64,000 bases of DNA from Kribbella flavida DSM 17836 (GCF_000024345.1 NC_013729.1:4960001-5024000), one strand, 5' to 3'; positions 49,144 to 57,650 are shown, numbered from the stretch's first letter. Translations and numbers: made by a program. The notes: generated from the letters alone by a model not told the origin.

Positions 49144-50651
49144 CGCGACAACGTGGACAGGTCGAGCGACTCGGTGATCGCATTCTGCGGGAGGCCCTTG
49201 AGATCCTTGTCGGCGACCATCAGGTTCGGCAGCAGGAACAGCCAGTCCGCGGCAGCCTGGTCGGACAGCCGCTTGGCCGCCTTCTTCATCTCGGCGACCT
49301 GGGTGGCCTCGTCACCGGCGTCGGCCGCGGCGAGCGCCTGCTGCAGCGTCGGGTCGTCGTATCGGGTGTAGTACTTCGCGTTGAACACCGCGCCCAGATC
49401 GCGCGGCTCGACATGCGCGATGATCGACATGTCGTAGTCCGCGTTCTTCAGGACGGCGGTCAGCCAGGCGGCGGGGAATTCCAGCTGGTCGATCTGCACC
49501 TTCAGCCCGGCCTGCTCCAGCTGGCTCTTCACCACCTGGCCGCAGGAGGTTGCGTACGGCAACGTCGGCAGCCGGAGCCGCAGCGTCTTACCGGTTGCCC
49601 CCGCTGCCTGCAGCAACGACTTCGCCTTCGGCAGGTCGTACGGCGCGGCGCTGGTCAGGTCCTCGTACCAGGGGTCGGTGGGCGGCACCATGCTGCCGAT
49701 CAGCTTGCCGCGGCCGGCCCAGCAGGTGTCGAGCAGCGCCTTGTGGTCGATCGCGGCCCGGATCGCCTGCCGTACCCGGATGTCCTTGAGCACGGGCCGG
49801 GAGTTGTTGAACGACAGCAGCACCTCGCCGTTCGTCGTGCCCTCGATCACCTGGTACTTGTCGTTGCTGGTGAACTGGCTGAGCGCCTCCGGCGCCTGGA
49901 CGGTGCCGATCACGTTGATCGTGCCGGTGAGCAGCGCGTTGTTCAGCGCGGTCGGGTCCTTGAAGTACTTCAGCGTGACCTGGCCGAAGTGCGGCTTGGT
50001 TCCCCAGTAGTCGTCGTTGCGCTGCAGCACGATGGAGTCGCCGCGCTTCCACGAGCCGAACGTGTACGGACCGGTGCCGACCGGTTCGGTGGCGAGCTTG
50101 TCCACGCCGGTCTTGGAGAACATCGCGCCGATCCGGGTGGTCATCCGGAACAGCCAGTCGTTGCTCGGCTTCGCCAGCGTGACCTGCAACTGCGTCGGCG
50201 AGACCGCCTTCGCGGATTGGACGACGTCCATCGCGGCCTTCAGCGAGGTGGTCCAGCTGGTCTTGACCCGGTCGATGCTGAACACGGCGTCGTCGGCGGT
50301 GAAGGCCTGCCCGTTGCTGAACTTCGCGTTGTCGACCAGCGTGAACGTATACGTCTTGCGGTCCGGCGACAGGGTCCACGACTTCGCCAGGTCCGGCACG
50401 ATCTTGCCGGACTCGTCCTGCTTGACCAGCCCGTTGTAGACGTTGCCGAGCAGTGCCTGCGGGATCGCGGCGCCGTCGGTGGTGGTGAAGTCGAGGCTGG
50501 CCGGCTCGGCGACCAGCCCGATCGCGAGCGACTGGGTAGCACCGGGCGAACCCGATCCCGAGGACGAGCCGGCGCCCGCCGAGCAGGCCGTCACGGCCAG
50601 CAACGCGGCCGACCCGAGCAGCGCGACCACGGGGCTGAGATACGACTTCAC
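49140..50651 (-). CDS. Family-5 extracellular solute-binding lipoprotein
   Basis: A 503-residue lipoprotein heading the eight-gene operon. Signal peptide VKSYLSPVVALLGSAALLA ends in lipobox AVTAC. The mature protein has family-5 features: PASLDFTTTDGA, VYNGLVKQDESGKIVPDLAKSW in pieces (NGLV, PDLAKSW), TADDAVFSIDRV, EPVGTGPYTFGSW and LFLLPNLMVADKDLKGL. It binds a peptide, opine, amide or other polar compound for the DppB/C/D/F-type importer. GTG 50651 is preferred: AGGAG lies eight bases ahead and the signal peptide starts there. Confidence 0.94.
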   Translation of the reverse strand: MKSYLSPVVALLGSAALLAVTACSAGAGSSSGSGSPGATQSLAIGLVAEPASLDFTTTDGAAIPQALLGNVYNGLVKQDESGKIVPDLAKSWTLSPDRKTYTFTLVDNAKFSNGQAFTADDAVFSIDRVKTSWTTSLKAAMDVVQSAKAVSPTQLQVTLAKPSNDWLFRMTTRIGAMFSKTGVDKLATEPVGTGPYTFGSWKRGDSIVLQRNDDYWGTKPHFGQVTLKYFKDPTALNNALLTGTINVIGTVQAPEALSQFTSNDKYQVIEGTTNGEVLLSFNNSRPVLKDIRVRQAIRAAIDHKALLDTCWAGRGKLIGSMVPPTDPWYEDLTSAAPYDLPKAKSLLQAAGATGKTLRLRLPTLPYATSCGQVVKSQLEQAGLKVQIDQLEFPAAWLTAVLKNADYDMSIIAHVEPRDLGAVFNAKYYTRYDDPTLQQALAAADAGDEATQVAEMKKAAKRLSDQAAADWLFLLPNLMVADKDLKGLPQNAITESLDLSTLSR

Positions 50652-50842
50652 GCGAGAACTCCTGAGCTGGTCGGAGCAGGGGACGAGAACGTGGCTCCCA
50701 GTCTGCCGCCCGGCGAGCCGGAGCCCCGGAGGCACGCCCTCGATCGAAACCGGTTCCCTAGATTCGCCGGGTGGCCAGAAGGTGTCAAGCCGACTTCCGG
50801 CGCCCTGGTCTGCAGCGGGTGTGCCGCGGCTGACGTCTGGTG

Positions 50843-51898
50843 TCATGAGTGCACCGGAGTCTCATCACTGCTGCCGTGGACGGCGTCAGTCGTGGTCGGA
50901 GGCGTTACTCGGGCGAGGGGTTGTTGGGTGCTTCGGTGGATGGCGCGGCTGAGGCGGGCGACGAAGGTGGTTGGGTCGTCGAGGTCGGTCCAGGTTGCCC
51001 GGACGACCTGGTAGCCGAGGTCGCGGAGCTGATCCTCGCGCAACTTCTCCGCAACCAGTGCCTGACGGCTGTCGTACTTGCCGACGCCGTCGAACTCGAT
51101 CACGACGTTCCACTCCCGCAGCAGGAGATCGACACGGGCGACGAAGGTCCCGGAGCGATCCACGATGACGGCCTGCGGCACGGCGGGTGGCAACCCCAGG
51201 TCGGCGAGCAGAACGCGCATCCGGGACTCGCCGACCGACTCGGACCTGCCGTCGCCGAAGGCGAGTGCGCGTTGAGCTGTGCGTACGCCTCGCTGCCGGC
51301 CGAAGCGCCGCAGCATCTCCCGTAGTTGATCGCGGTCGGCCAACCCGCCCCGCAGCGCGGCATCGACCACCGACACCGCTGTCGGGTAGGGCACAGAGCG
51401 GATCGCCTCGACGACGGCCCGCGGCGCCGACGTCACCTGAGTGTCGTCGATGGTGGCCACCTCCGTCACCGGTGGTTGAGCGGCGTGCTGGCACAGAGTC
51501 CGGCCGGATCGGCCCGGGCCCGCCCGCCTCGTGACGTGAACTCGGCTCAGATCGACCTCCGAGATCTGCAGTCCGTGCAGCAGCAGCGCGGATTGATGAC
51601 TGACCACAGCTCGACCTCCCAGGCGATGGAAGTAGGCCTTCGCAGCGCGGACGTGCAGCCACGCCGCCCGTTCCCACGGAGGCAGCGACTCGTCCGCGCT
51701 GCCGACCTCGGCGTACGCTCCGCGTCGGACGCGCGTCCAGCGGCCGGCGCGGACCCGTTCGCTGATCTCGGCGTCGGAGTATCCCGCCGCGACGGCATCC
51801 GTCCGGTCGAACCATCCACCCCGTCTGGCCGCGATGGCCGCAAGTTGTCTGTTCACGCCCTTAATGTGCACCTGCTCCAGCCGCCGTCGGCCTGCCAT
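50843..51898 (-). CDS. AbiEi-like antitoxin domain fused to DUF559/Vsr-like nuclease domain
   Basis: A 351-residue protein. N-terminal winged-helix AbiEi_4-type domain: RGGWFDRTDAVAAGYSDAEI, then VRAGRWTRVRRGAYAEVG. A middle helical part (VVSHQSALLLHGLQI, SAPRAVVEAIRSVPY) resembles AbiEi proteins. The C-terminal 110 residues are DUF559-like, a PD-(D/E)XK-type fold related to Vsr: VARVDLLLREWNVVIEFDGVGKY (acidic active-site candidates), AEKLREDQLRDLGYQVVR. AbiEi antitoxins normally pair with AbiEii nucleotidyltransferase toxins, but no such gene is adjacent; the solitary fusion is common in actinobacteria and its role is unknown. Confidence 0.8.
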   Translation of the reverse strand: MAGRRRLEQVHIKGVNRQLAAIAARRGGWFDRTDAVAAGYSDAEISERVRAGRWTRVRRGAYAEVGSADESLPPWERAAWLHVRAAKAYFHRLGGRAVVSHQSALLLHGLQISEVDLSRVHVTRRAGPGRSGRTLCQHAAQPPVTEVATIDDTQVTSAPRAVVEAIRSVPYPTAVSVVDAALRGGLADRDQLREMLRRFGRQRGVRTAQRALAFGDGRSESVGESRMRVLLADLGLPPAVPQAVIVDRSGTFVARVDLLLREWNVVIEFDGVGKYDSRQALVAEKLREDQLRDLGYQVVRATWTDLDDPTTFVARLSRAIHRSTQQPLARVTPPTTTDAVHGSSDETPVHS

Positions 51899-52020
51899 CT
51901 ACCACCTGTGGACAGGGCCGCTGGCGCGCCCGGTGACGGCTGGCGCGGTTGATGACCGCTGGCGCCGCGTACGACGTCAGCGGTCACCCGTCACGCCAGT
52001 CATCGCGCGAGGTGGCAGCC

Positions 52021-52085
52021 GTGGGGGCGGGGCGGGCGGGGCCGGCGGGGTGGGGGTGGGAGGGAGTGGGGGTGGGGAGGGGTTA
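52021..52085 (+). other. Dense G-tract run
   Basis: The + strand carries eleven runs of three or more G in about 65 bases, immediately after the stop of the minus-strand gene at 52083. It could fold into G-quadruplexes on the + strand. Confidence 0.7.
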
Positions 52086-52700
52086 GGTGGTGTGTTCTAT
52101 GACGCGGACTCGGGGGACTTTGAGTTCGGTGCGGGCTCGGGCGGTCCAGTTGGAGCAGACGAAGCGCGCGGCTGTTTCCGGCCAGGCGACGACGACCACC
52201 TCTCGGCTCTTGGTGCTTGCGACGAGCTTGCGGAGCGCCAGCAGGACCTCGCCGTGGGTGATCGACACGGTGACCTGGCCGGGGTTGCGGCCGCGCAACC
52301 GGCGCGCGCTGTGCTCGATCACCGAGGCCAGGTCGAACCGCGGGTCCGCGAGCGCTGTCGCGGTCGTCGTCCGGCCCGGCGTACTGCGGCCGCTGGCGGT
52401 CCGGTCCGTCAGCATCGGGGCGGTCGCCGCCTGGGCAGTTGCCGTTTGCGCGGTCGCAGCTTGGGCGGATGCGGTTTCGGCGGTCCTGGTTCTGGCCGGC
52501 GAGGACGTCGACAGCCCGGCGACGTCCGCGAAACTGGACCCGAGCAGAGCCATCGGCCCGGCGAGTCCTTCGGTTGGATGGCTGGAGACGAGCAGGTGGT
52601 AGTCCACCACCTCGTCGTACCGTGCGTGCAGGGCGGCGACCCGTGCTGCGTCGCCCTCGCTCATCTCGCGTTCGATGAGCACCACCACGTTGTACGTCAT
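52083..52700 (-). CDS. Hypothetical protein with Ala/Thr/Gln linker
   Basis: A 205-residue soluble protein. The N-terminal part (MTYNVVVLIEREMSEGDAA, VVDYHLLVSSHPTEGLAG) and the C-terminal part (QVTVSITHGEVLLALRKLVA, REVVVVAWPETAARFV, RARTELKVPRV) look like two halves of an alpha/beta fold, perhaps USP-like, separated by about 50 residues of Ala/Thr/Gln/Ser repeat. GGGAG seven bases ahead supports ATG 52700. I cannot assign a function. Confidence 0.7.
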   Translation of the reverse strand: MTYNVVVLIEREMSEGDAARVAALHARYDEVVDYHLLVSSHPTEGLAGPMALLGSSFADVAGLSTSSPARTRTAETASAQAATAQTATAQAATAPMLTDRTASGRSTPGRTTTATALADPRFDLASVIEHSARRLRGRNPGQVTVSITHGEVLLALRKLVASTKSREVVVVAWPETAARFVCSNWTARARTELKVPRVRVIEHTT

Positions 52701-52961
52701 GCGTGGCTCCCTTCGCCGACCCTTCCTTTGTACTCCGCTCGTTCGGTCCCGTCGCGGGTCAAGAGGTACTCGTCATCGGAATGTCAGCTTTGAAGGCTGC
52801 TGCGGTGGGAACGGCTGCGTTCTGTGCTGGTGGCGAGGCGCCAACTGTCGTCGGGGCGTCGTTGGAGCCCGCAACCGGTGGGTGGGAGCGGGCAGCGTTG
52901 TGAGCGACGCAGGAGCAAACGCTGTCGCCGGCATGGGGCCGACGGACCAGCCGGCGTCCAC

Positions 52962-55583
52962 CTAGTGGGTCGTCAGGCGGGCTCGTAGGTCCGGCGTGAG
53001 AGGGGCCAGGAGAGCCGGCGCGGGGATGAGCTCGTGGACGGTGGCGTCGAGGAGTTGGGGGTGCAGCGCGTAGACCGTCGCGCCGGCGGGCGGAGTGAGG
53101 TTTTCGGGGGTGAGGACGGCGATGAAGTCGGCGCGCTGGGCGGCGTCGGTGTCCCAGACGCGGTCGGGTTCGCGGCGGGTGGTCAGGCGGTGGGCGAAGG
53201 TGGTGACGTCCTCGGCAGGGTCGCGGACGTAGCCGACGACGGAGCCGTCGGCGCATCGGACGACGACCTCGTCGGTGCGCGCGGCCGCGTGCCAGCAGGC
53301 GATCTCCCACAGGGAGACTCGGTCTCCGGCGCCGTGTACCTCTTCCATCGCGGCCGCGATGACCGCCAGTTGGCCGGCGTACCGGGACACGCTGTGGCCG
53401 TAGCCGGCTGCGCTGAGGTTGACGTCGTACCAGCGGAGTTCCTTCGTCTCCAGGTCGACGCCGAAGGGCAGCAGGATCTTCGCCGGGCCGGCGAGGTCGA
53501 ACCGCTCCTCGACCGCCGCCGGGTCGAACAAGCCCGACGGTCGGCGCATCACCCCGGCGAAGCCTCGGTGCAGCCGGTCGAACGGCACGTTGTTGTAGCT
53601 GAAGACGACAGGCAGCAGGTACCGTCCGCCGATTCGGCGTACGGCGGTCAGGTCGAGGTCGACGAACTCGGTCGCGCCTAGTGGAGCAGGCGCCGCGGTG
53701 AGGTCGCCCGAGTGCACCAACGCGTCCTGGTCGAACCGGAGTCGGGTGTAGTCGCACAGGCCGATGAACTGCCACTCGGTGTCGTAGACAGCGACGGACA
53801 GGTCCAGGTCGACTCGTTGGCCGGGCTGCTGCATCCAGTGGAGGAAGAGCCGTAGCTCGTCGTCGACGGGGATGGGTTGAGCGCTGCCGCGGGTCATCCG
53901 GAGCAGGGTGGAGGAGGCAGCTCGCTCGGATCCGGGAGCGGCAAGGCGACCCAGCTCCTCGTCCAGGAAGGCGCGGCGGAGTGGGGGCAGACTGCTTGCT
54001 CGCCGCAACATCTCGGCGACGAGGACGCCGGAAAGGGCTGCGGCGAGTGGGGCTGGGAGTGGTTCGCGGTCATCGACGGTGGTCCAGATCCGGCTGGTGC
54101 CGCCGCGTGGGAAGAACAGGCGGAGGCCGCCCGGAGACGTGCGGACCTGGCCCAGCGCTGCCGTCAGCACCATCGGCGACACGTCCGAGACCGCAGTGCC
54201 GAGGGCTTCGACCAGTACGCCGTGCGCGTCGGCCGGCAGCGCCCGCGCCAGCTGCACCAGTCGCCGAACCAGCTCCCCCGGTCGTTGGCGCAACAGATCG
54301 AGCGCCACGCCCGGACGGTCCGCCGCGAAGGCCCCTTCTACCCGGCTTGCGAACGTCCGCATCACCAGGCGCACACCGGCCGGCCGAATGCCGACAGCGC
54401 CGTCGCGGGCGCCTGAGCCGACCGCATCGACCGCCTCCGAAGGCTCGAGGTGAATCAGCGGATGCCGGGCAGCCTGAGCGAGGATCGCTCGATGCGCGGG
54501 AGCCGTCGCGTCCAGCGTGGTGCGACGGATCAGGGCGAAGGCGAGCGCCGCGGTCGGGTAGCGGATGGCGTGCTCGAAGGGGTGCAGGTTTTCGGCGATC
54601 CGCTTCCAGGCGCGTTCGTGCCGGAGCAGGTCGTCGATGAGCGCCTCCAGCGGCATCCGGTCGAGCCGCGCCAGCACCGTACGGCGGATCGCGCGCGGCA
54701 GCGACTGCCGGCGTACGGGCGCTGTCCGCAGGCCGGGATCGGCCTTCATCAGGGCGTAGAGAAGGCGCAGTGCGTCGGTCGCGGTCTCAACCAGGTCGTC
54801 GACGAGCTCCGGGTACGCCGGAAGCAGGGTCGCCAGCACAACGGCCCGGGTTTCGCGGACCGGGATCGCAGCGGGCAACCACGACCGGTCGGCGTCGCGC
54901 AGGAGCACCGCCAGATCGGTGCGATCGACAACGGACAGGGGTGACCGCCGGGCAAGGAGCTCAGTTGCGGTGGTCCGCGCAGCGTCGTCCGGCCCGAGGC
55001 TCAGCAGCCGGAGGCGATCGGCGTCGGCGGGAGCCGGCACGTCGTCGTAGGCCGGCTCCAGGAACGGGTCGTCCGGATCGATCCGGCGCAGGCAGAGAGG
55101 GCACGCACTGAGGTCGGAGCCGTCCCAGCACGTCCGGCAAACCAGATGGGCGCAGGGTGATACCGCACGGACCGTGCCGACCTCGCCGCAGAGTACGCAG
55201 GGCTGCTCGGGCTCTTGCAGCAGGCGGGCGAAGACGCGGTTGACGTAGAAGGTCTCCGTGTTGCCGGGCACGCTCTCCGGGAAGCCGCGGAACAGGGGGA
55301 CGTGTGAGGCGGAGGCGCCCGACTCCCGGTCGAGCAGCGCGAGCAGATCGCGGCCGAAGCCGGTCAGCGCGAGTGGGTTGAGGCCGGAGCAGTACCGGTA
55401 GAGCGGGACCGACATCAGGAAGCCGCGCTGGATCAGCTCGGCCTGCAGCGCACCCAATCCGGCCTGGGTGGTCAGCGGCCGCTTCAACCACTGCCACGCG
55501 GAGCGGCGTACGGGCGGGGTCAGGCGAACGGCGTCGACGAGCCGTCGGCGGCGCAGCAGCACCTCGGCGAGCGCGTCGGCCAT
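52962..55583 (-). CDS. RING-finger and TerD-like protein (MXAN_6230/SCO0854 family)
   Basis: An 873-residue cytoplasmic protein. A C3HC4 RING-type zinc site lies at C129, C132, C144, H146, C149, C152, C161, C164 (CVLCGEV..SPCAHLVCRTC..CPLC). A long helical middle follows. At about 590-700 is a TerD-like domain (RVDLDLSVAVYDTEWQFIG, LVHSGDLTAAPAPLGATEFV, VVFSYNNVPFDRL), the acidic Ca-binding stress domain of tellurite-resistance proteins. I recognise the whole as the MXAN_6230/SCO0854 family, whose function is not established; RING and TerD suggest a stress or phage-response role. ATG 55583 is chosen with GGAGG four bases ahead. Confidence 0.85.
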   Translation of the reverse strand: MADALAEVLLRRRRLVDAVRLTPPVRRSAWQWLKRPLTTQAGLGALQAELIQRGFLMSVPLYRYCSGLNPLALTGFGRDLLALLDRESGASASHVPLFRGFPESVPGNTETFYVNRVFARLLQEPEQPCVLCGEVGTVRAVSPCAHLVCRTCWDGSDLSACPLCLRRIDPDDPFLEPAYDDVPAPADADRLRLLSLGPDDAARTTATELLARRSPLSVVDRTDLAVLLRDADRSWLPAAIPVRETRAVVLATLLPAYPELVDDLVETATDALRLLYALMKADPGLRTAPVRRQSLPRAIRRTVLARLDRMPLEALIDDLLRHERAWKRIAENLHPFEHAIRYPTAALAFALIRRTTLDATAPAHRAILAQAARHPLIHLEPSEAVDAVGSGARDGAVGIRPAGVRLVMRTFASRVEGAFAADRPGVALDLLRQRPGELVRRLVQLARALPADAHGVLVEALGTAVSDVSPMVLTAALGQVRTSPGGLRLFFPRGGTSRIWTTVDDREPLPAPLAAALSGVLVAEMLRRASSLPPLRRAFLDEELGRLAAPGSERAASSTLLRMTRGSAQPIPVDDELRLFLHWMQQPGQRVDLDLSVAVYDTEWQFIGLCDYTRLRFDQDALVHSGDLTAAPAPLGATEFVDLDLTAVRRIGGRYLLPVVFSYNNVPFDRLHRGFAGVMRRPSGLFDPAAVEERFDLAGPAKILLPFGVDLETKELRWYDVNLSAAGYGHSVSRYAGQLAVIAAAMEEVHGAGDRVSLWEIACWHAAARTDEVVVRCADGSVVGYVRDPAEDVTTFAHRLTTRREPDRVWDTDAAQRADFIAVLTPENLTPPAGATVYALHPQLLDATVHELIPAPALLAPLTPDLRARLTTH

Positions 55584-56022
55584 CGGGCCTCCCGGGGTTG
55601 CGGGCGGGCGGGACACAAGCGCCAGGGGCGGAGAGCGAACGCGCTACCAGGCCTGGTGAAGGAGAAGGAAGCACGTCCAGGAGCCGCCCCTGGCACGAAG
55701 AACGCTACCGGTCGGCACCGACAGTTTCCTGTCGATCGGGAGGGGGCCGCGACGCTGGGGCAGTCACTCGACCCGGATCACGAACGCCCGGGGAGTCAGC
55801 TCCGGTACCAGGGTCGGGGCCGCCCCGCCCAGACCCCGGTACCAGAGGATTCCAGAGTAGACGTAGCACCCAAACCAGCCGCCACCGGGTGCCGAGTCGT
55901 TACCGATTCGCCGTACCACGTTCCTGGCCCGCCGCGGCTGCGAGCAACCTCACGCCGAAGGGTTACCCCTGAGCGTTACAGCGGGCAGGTGTGGCAGCAC
56001 GGATTGTGGTTAAGGTCTCTGC
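55584..56022. other. Intergenic, nothing recognised
   Basis: About 440 bases between the RING-TerD gene and the divergent MFS gene. It must hold both promoters; I see no gene. The word CGGTACCAG occurs twice (near 55802 and 55844). Confidence 0.5.
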
Positions 56023-57270
56023 ATGGTCGGTGGGGTGGTCGAGCGTGCGCGCTGGCGGGATGTCTTCGGGCATTCCGAGTTCAGGGCGTTGTTCGTGGCC
56101 GGCATCCTCTCGGTGGCCGGCGACCAGCTCGCCCGCGTCGCCCTGTCGGTCCTGGTCTACGAGCGCACCGAGTCGGCGGGACTGACAGCTCTCACCTATG
56201 CCCTGACCTACGTGCCGGACCTGCTGTTCGGCCCGCTGCTGGCGGGATTCGCCGACCGGTACCCGCGCCGGACGGTGATGATCGTGACCGACCTGGCGCG
56301 AGCCGTCATCGTCGCGGCGATGGCGATCGAGGCGCTGCCGCTCTGGGTCGTGATCGGGCTGCTGCTGGCTCTGCAGGCCTTCGGCTCACCGTTCAACGCC
56401 GCGCGGGCCGCGACGCTGCCGGTGGTCCTGCCGGGCGACCACTATGTGCTGGGCAAGGCCGCCAACGACATGGTGGTCCAGTTCAGTCAGGTGCTCGGGT
56501 TCGGCACCGGCGGCGTGATCGTCGTGGCGGTGGGCGTCTCGGGCGGCCTGCTGCTCGACTCGGGGACGTTCCTGCTGTCGGCTTTGCTGATCGCGCTCGG
56601 CGTCCGTCGTCGCCCGGCCCCGACGGACGTGGACGAGGCCGGCGACGGGCCGAGGCGTAGCTACTTCCAGGACCTGGCCGCCGGCACCTCCCTCGTACTC
56701 CGTACGCCGAAGCTGCGCGCCCTGGTGGCGCTGGCAACGATCGCGGGCTTCTACGTGACCGTGGAGGGCCTCGCGGTGCCGTACGCCGACGACATCGGCC
56801 AGGGCAAGGAGGCAGCGGGCCTGCTGCTGGCCGCCAGTCCGGCCGGAGCCGTGCTGGGCATGTGGCTGATCACGCTGTGGCCGCCAGAGCGCCGGATGAA
56901 GCTCATCGGCCCCCTGGCGGTGTGCGCGTGCGTGCCGCTCGTGTTCTGCGCGTTGGAGCCGGGTCTGCTGCCCACCGTCGGGTTGTGGGCGCTCTCCGGC
57001 CTCGCGTCGGCGTACCACCTGCCGACCAGCGCGGCCTTCGTCCAGGCGGTGCCGGACCACCAGAGAGGTCAGGCCTTCGGGGTCGCGAGCACGGCGCTGA
57101 AGAGCAGCCAAGGGCTCGGCATCCTGCTCGCGGGCGCGCTGGCAGAGCCCCTCGGCGCTCCTCTCGCTCTGGCGGTGATGGGTGCTGCCGGTACTTTCGC
57201 GGCGGTCGCGGCGGGCGCTGCCTGGGCACGCGCACACCGGGCGTCGGCCGACCCCGCGAAATCACGATGA
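56023..57270 (+). CDS. MFS transporter
   Basis: A 415-residue membrane protein with about 12 helices. It starts RARWRDVFGHSEFRALFVAG, has the MFS loop 2-3 motif DRYPRRTVMIVTDLARAV, and helices such as VVIGLLLALQAFGSPFNAARAATLP and LGMWLITLWPPERRMKL. This is the MFS_3/efflux type without an ATP-binding part, probably exporting drugs or metabolites; substrate unknown. The ATG at 56023 has AAGG just ahead. It converges on the NDWF-repeat peptide gene, 70 bases apart. Confidence 0.9.
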   Translation: MVGGVVERARWRDVFGHSEFRALFVAGILSVAGDQLARVALSVLVYERTESAGLTALTYALTYVPDLLFGPLLAGFADRYPRRTVMIVTDLARAVIVAAMAIEALPLWVVIGLLLALQAFGSPFNAARAATLPVVLPGDHYVLGKAANDMVVQFSQVLGFGTGGVIVVAVGVSGGLLLDSGTFLLSALLIALGVRRRPAPTDVDEAGDGPRRSYFQDLAAGTSLVLRTPKLRALVALATIAGFYVTVEGLAVPYADDIGQGKEAAGLLLAASPAGAVLGMWLITLWPPERRMKLIGPLAVCACVPLVFCALEPGLLPTVGLWALSGLASAYHLPTSAAFVQAVPDHQRGQAFGVASTALKSSQGLGILLAGALAEPLGAPLALAVMGAAGTFAAVAAGAAWARAHRASADPAKSR

Positions 57271-57340
57271 GGTAAATCTCGAATACCGGTCCGGAATCAC
57301 CGGGTTTGAACGTAAGGGCACCGTAAAGATTTACCGACCG

Positions 57341-57529
57341 TCACCAGTCGTTGCCACCCTGTACGACATTTCCGGCGAACCAGTCGTTACCGCCGCCGAC
57401 GAACCAGTCGTTACCACCGGTGAACCAGTCGTTACCGCCCTGGAACCAGTCGTTTCCGCCCGTGAACCAGTCGTTGCCACCGGCGAACCAGTCGTTGCCG
57501 TGACCCGTGCCGCGCGTCGTCTTAGCCAT
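57341..57529 (-). CDS. 62-residue NDWF heptad-repeat peptide (candidate precursor peptide)
   Basis: A 62-residue peptide beginning MAKTTRGTGH and then consisting of seven GNDW(F) units with period seven (GNDWFAG, GNDWFTG, GNDWFQG, GNDWFTG, GNDWFVGG, GNDWFAG, final GNDW), encoded by 21-bp repeats. A clean ATG at 57529, AAGGG about 10 bases upstream, a short N-terminal leader free of repeats and a stop right after a complete GNDW unit favour this strand. There is no signal peptide or transmembrane helix. The aromatic, Gly-rich periodic core is what RiPP precursors with repeated cyclophane or other crosslinks look like, or an adhesive/aggregating repeat peptide. No maturase is in the window. Divergent from a GGDEF gene. 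Confidence 0.7.
   Translation of the reverse strand: MAKTTRGTGHGNDWFAGGNDWFTGGNDWFQGGNDWFTGGNDWFVGGGNDWFAGNVVQGGNDW
57344..57500. repeat. 21-bp tandem repeat encoding NDWF heptads
   Basis: Imperfect 21-bp units (+ strand GAACCAGTCGTTACCACCG and variants) spaced by 21 bases, with one 24-base and one longer spacing toward the 3' end of the gene. Synonymous differences (GTTACC/GTTTCC/GTTGCC) between units suggest the peptide sequence, not only the DNA, is kept. Confidence 0.9.
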
Positions 57530-57565
57530 GTTTCTCGACCCTTTCGAAACAGATGATTGAGGATT

Positions 57566-57583
57566 ACCCCCAGTCCCGGGGGT
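57566..57583. promoter_or_regulatory. Small hairpin upstream of the NDWF peptide gene
   Basis: ACCCCC-AGTCCC-GGGGGT is a perfect 6-bp stem with a 6-base loop, 37-54 bases ahead of the peptide's ATG on the minus strand, between it and the divergent GGDEF gene. It could be an operator or a 5'-leader hairpin. The word GTGAACAG also occurs twice nearby (57592 and 57630). Confidence 0.4.
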
Positions 57584-57650
57584 GACCTGACGTGAACAGA
57601 CCGTTACGATGAACTCATAACCGCTCAGAGTGAACAGTGTGAGGCTCATG

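Noticed and set aside
57182..57556. + strand frame reading EPVVTTG-like repeats over the NDWF gene
   Set aside because: It overlaps the end of the MFS gene in another frame, has no start of its own and reflects the same 21-bp repeats; the minus strand has a clean ATG, leader and stop.
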